Assembly: GCF_014287275.1 (NCBI RefSeq)
Contig: NZ_JACONZ010000004.1
Location: 186,001 to 250,000 of the forward strand
DNA length: 64,000 nucleotides
Origin: Anaerofilum hominis
Lineage (GTDB): Bacteria > Bacillota > Clostridia > Oscillospirales > Ruminococcaceae
Reading direction: 5' to 3'
In this document: piece by piece, positions 63,241 to 64,000 of the stretch
How the letters are laid out: every line of letters starts with the position of its first letter
Position numbering within the stretch: position 1 is the stretch's first letter
Program-made: the position numbers and the translations under genes
The notes under the pieces: model-generated
The model's database searches: none
What the model was told of the DNA's origin: nothing
The model's input: only the letters and a program-made list of their open reading frames with translations

Positions 63241-63369
63241 CTCCCGCTTCGCCTGCGGCTCGCGTTCGGGCTGCGGCTTTGTTCGAATCCCTTACCTGGA
63301 TTTGCTGCTGCAAATAGAAAAAACCACCGCTTTTGTGCGGTGGTTTCCGTTGGCGGAGAGAAAGGGATT
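63241..63369. repeat. Direct repeat copy B, overlapping the 3' end of tRNA-Ser
   Basis: Second copy of the 129-base module. Its final 19 bases are the 3' end of the intact tRNA-Ser gene. Between the copies (63174-63240) lies a further inverted repeat GCGGCAGTCC ACC GGACTGCCGC (63211-63233). Confidence 0.85.
63318..63347 (-). terminator. Terminator of tRNA-Ser
   Basis: On the minus strand AAACCACCGC ... GCGGTGGTTTTTT, four bases after the tRNA CCA end. Copy A contains the same hairpin at about 63122-63151. Confidence 0.85.
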
Positions 63370-63441
63370 CGAACCCTTGATACTATTTCTAGTATACACG
63401 ATTTCCAATCGTGCGCCTTAGACCAGCTCAGCCATCTCTCC
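63351..63441 (-). tRNA. tRNA-Ser (GGA)
   Basis: 91 bases on the minus strand with an encoded CCA end. Acceptor GGAGAGA/TCTCTCC plus G discriminator, D arm GCTGAGCTGGTCTAAGGC, anticodon stem CACGA/TCGTG with loop TTGGAAA (anticodon GGA), the long variable arm ATACTAGAAATAGTAT and T arm GGGTTCGAATCCC. All the class II serine tRNA features are present. Confidence 0.97.
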
Positions 63442-63795
63442 ATGGGATGCAGTGGGCGTGTCCATCTTTTTGGGACCCATTCACTTTTTTGGACCTTGTC
63501 TGCGCTCAAAGATCGCTTATATATAATAATCAATTTGGGGCCTGTTGTCAAGAGAAAATCTTTGCCGTAAGGCTGAAAAAATGCCCGGGCGCGGCAGAAC
63601 CCGAAATAGGAGTCCCGCACCCCTTTGAAAAAACGCAAAAAAGAGAAATACTGCGTTTTTATTGCAGAACAGGCCCAAAAAGGCTATAATGAATGCTGTA
63701 CGCGGCTTTGCGTTGCACGGGAATTGAGAGGGAGCTCCCTTTCAAGCGACGCGTTGCCGCAGCAATATTTTATCACTTTTATAGGGGGAAATGAA
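63442..63795. other. Intergenic region between tRNA-Ser and the aminotransferase gene
   Basis: This stretch contains the promoter of the aminotransferase gene (63662-63690) and presumably that of the tRNA on the minus strand; no gene is seen. Confidence 0.45.
63662..63690 (+). promoter_or_regulatory. Promoter of the aminotransferase gene
   Basis: TTGCAG (63662-63667) and TATAAT (63685-63690) with a 17-base spacer. Confidence 0.8.
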
Positions 63796-64000
63796 ATGGC
63801 GGATTATCTCGCGATGGGAAAGGCGGAGCTGGAAAAAGAACGGGAAGCTCTGCAAAGGTGCTATGAAGCGTATCAGGCAAAAGGGCTCAAGCTGGATATG
63901 TCCCGCGGCAAGCCCTGCGCGGAGCAGCTGGACCTCTCCAACGGGCTGCTGAGCATCACCGATACCCACACCGAGGACGGCATGGACGCGCGCAATTACG
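63796..64000 (+). CDS. PLP-dependent aminotransferase (class I/II), 3' truncated by window edge
   Basis: 68 codons are visible: MADYLAMGKAELEKEREALQ, then GLKLDMSRGKPCAEQLDLSNGLL. The pattern L-x-M-x-R-G-K-P-x-x-E-Q-L-D-L-S-x-G-L-L is diagnostic, from memory, of a group of clostridial aspartate-type aminotransferases of about 420-430 residues. ATG 63796 follows AGGGGGAA. The rest lies outside the window. Confidence 0.85.
   Translation, partial: MADYLAMGKAELEKEREALQRCYEAYQAKGLKLDMSRGKPCAEQLDLSNGLLSITDTHTEDGMDARNY

Noticed and set aside
63045..63369. Possible CRISPR from the repeated segments
   Set aside because: Only two copies of 129 bases; the unit contains tRNA and terminator sequence, and no cas genes are present.

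Overview
The window reads as chromosome of a GC-rich, Gram-positive spore-forming anaerobe of the Clostridia, probably an Oscillospiraceae/Ruminococcaceae-like gut bacterium. The evidence is the Spo0A-type regulators, the GerW-type sporulation protein, the ScpA/ScpB/DUF2953/GerW/RluB gene block, the DUF177-rpmF pair, sigma-A-like promoters with 17-bp spacers, many TTG/GTG starts, and a tet(W) resistance cassette. The species assignment is inference. Nearly all of the window is ordinary GC-rich chromosome; a few AT-richer patches stand out as acquired or exchanged.

Layout. 1-2.9 kb is the 3' part of a mobile segment: tet(W) cut by the window edge, an AT-rich methyltransferase gene, and a sigma-factor-like remnant, ending near a 25-bp perfect inverted repeat. 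At 3-5 kb are an alpha/beta hydrolase and a PaaI-type thioesterase. 5.1-9.8 kb holds a signalling cassette: two Spo0A-like response regulators, two paralogous 72-73-codon DUF6514-like proteins (the second apparently starting at ACG), a structured leader encoding a 16-residue Trp-rich peptide, and an AgrC-like histidine kinase whose membrane sensor half is AT-rich and looks exchanged. 10-15 kb is a minus-strand housekeeping block (membrane protein, TatD, P-loop ATPase, DUF4250, YaaA, Bcp). 15.3-18.8 kb is a metal-efflux operon (ArsR/CadC repressor with a palindromic operator, stand-alone HMA protein, Zn/Cd-type P1B ATPase) followed by an ICMT-like methyltransferase. 19.4-20.9 kb is a SDR/TetR pair with two operator palindromes.

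20.9-27.2 kb carries dapF, a carbohydrate ABC importer lacking its ATPase gene, and malQ, consistent with uptake and processing of maltodextrin-like sugars. 27.6-30.5 kb is a BlaI/BlaR1 pair whose BlaR1 extracellular domain is replaced by AT-richer sequence, with a decayed copy of what looks like the original C-terminus left behind. 31-35.4 kb holds a nucleoside hydrolase, a CNNM/CorC-like protein and MtaB. 35.5-43.2 kb is core metabolism: DacF-like carboxypeptidase, Pgi, a small P-loop protein, DUF177-rpmF, DUF512 radical-SAM protein, Der and PlsY. 43.8-50.4 kb is a complete Dpp/Opp-type ABC operon ending in a glycerophosphodiesterase. 50.7-53.3 kb has an FMN reductase and an amidohydrolase. 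rpmB (minus strand) and the M50-scpA-scpB-DUF2953-gerW-rluB cluster run to 58.5 kb.

58.6-61.8 kb encodes a carboxyltransferase, a biotin carrier and an OadA/5S-type subunit, the subunit set of a biotin transcarboxylase or decarboxylase, with no membrane pump subunit in view. The right end has an orphan hypothetical gene, a lipoprotein, a 129-bp duplicated segment carrying the 3' tip and terminator of tRNA-Ser(GGA), the tRNA itself, and the start of an aminotransferase gene.
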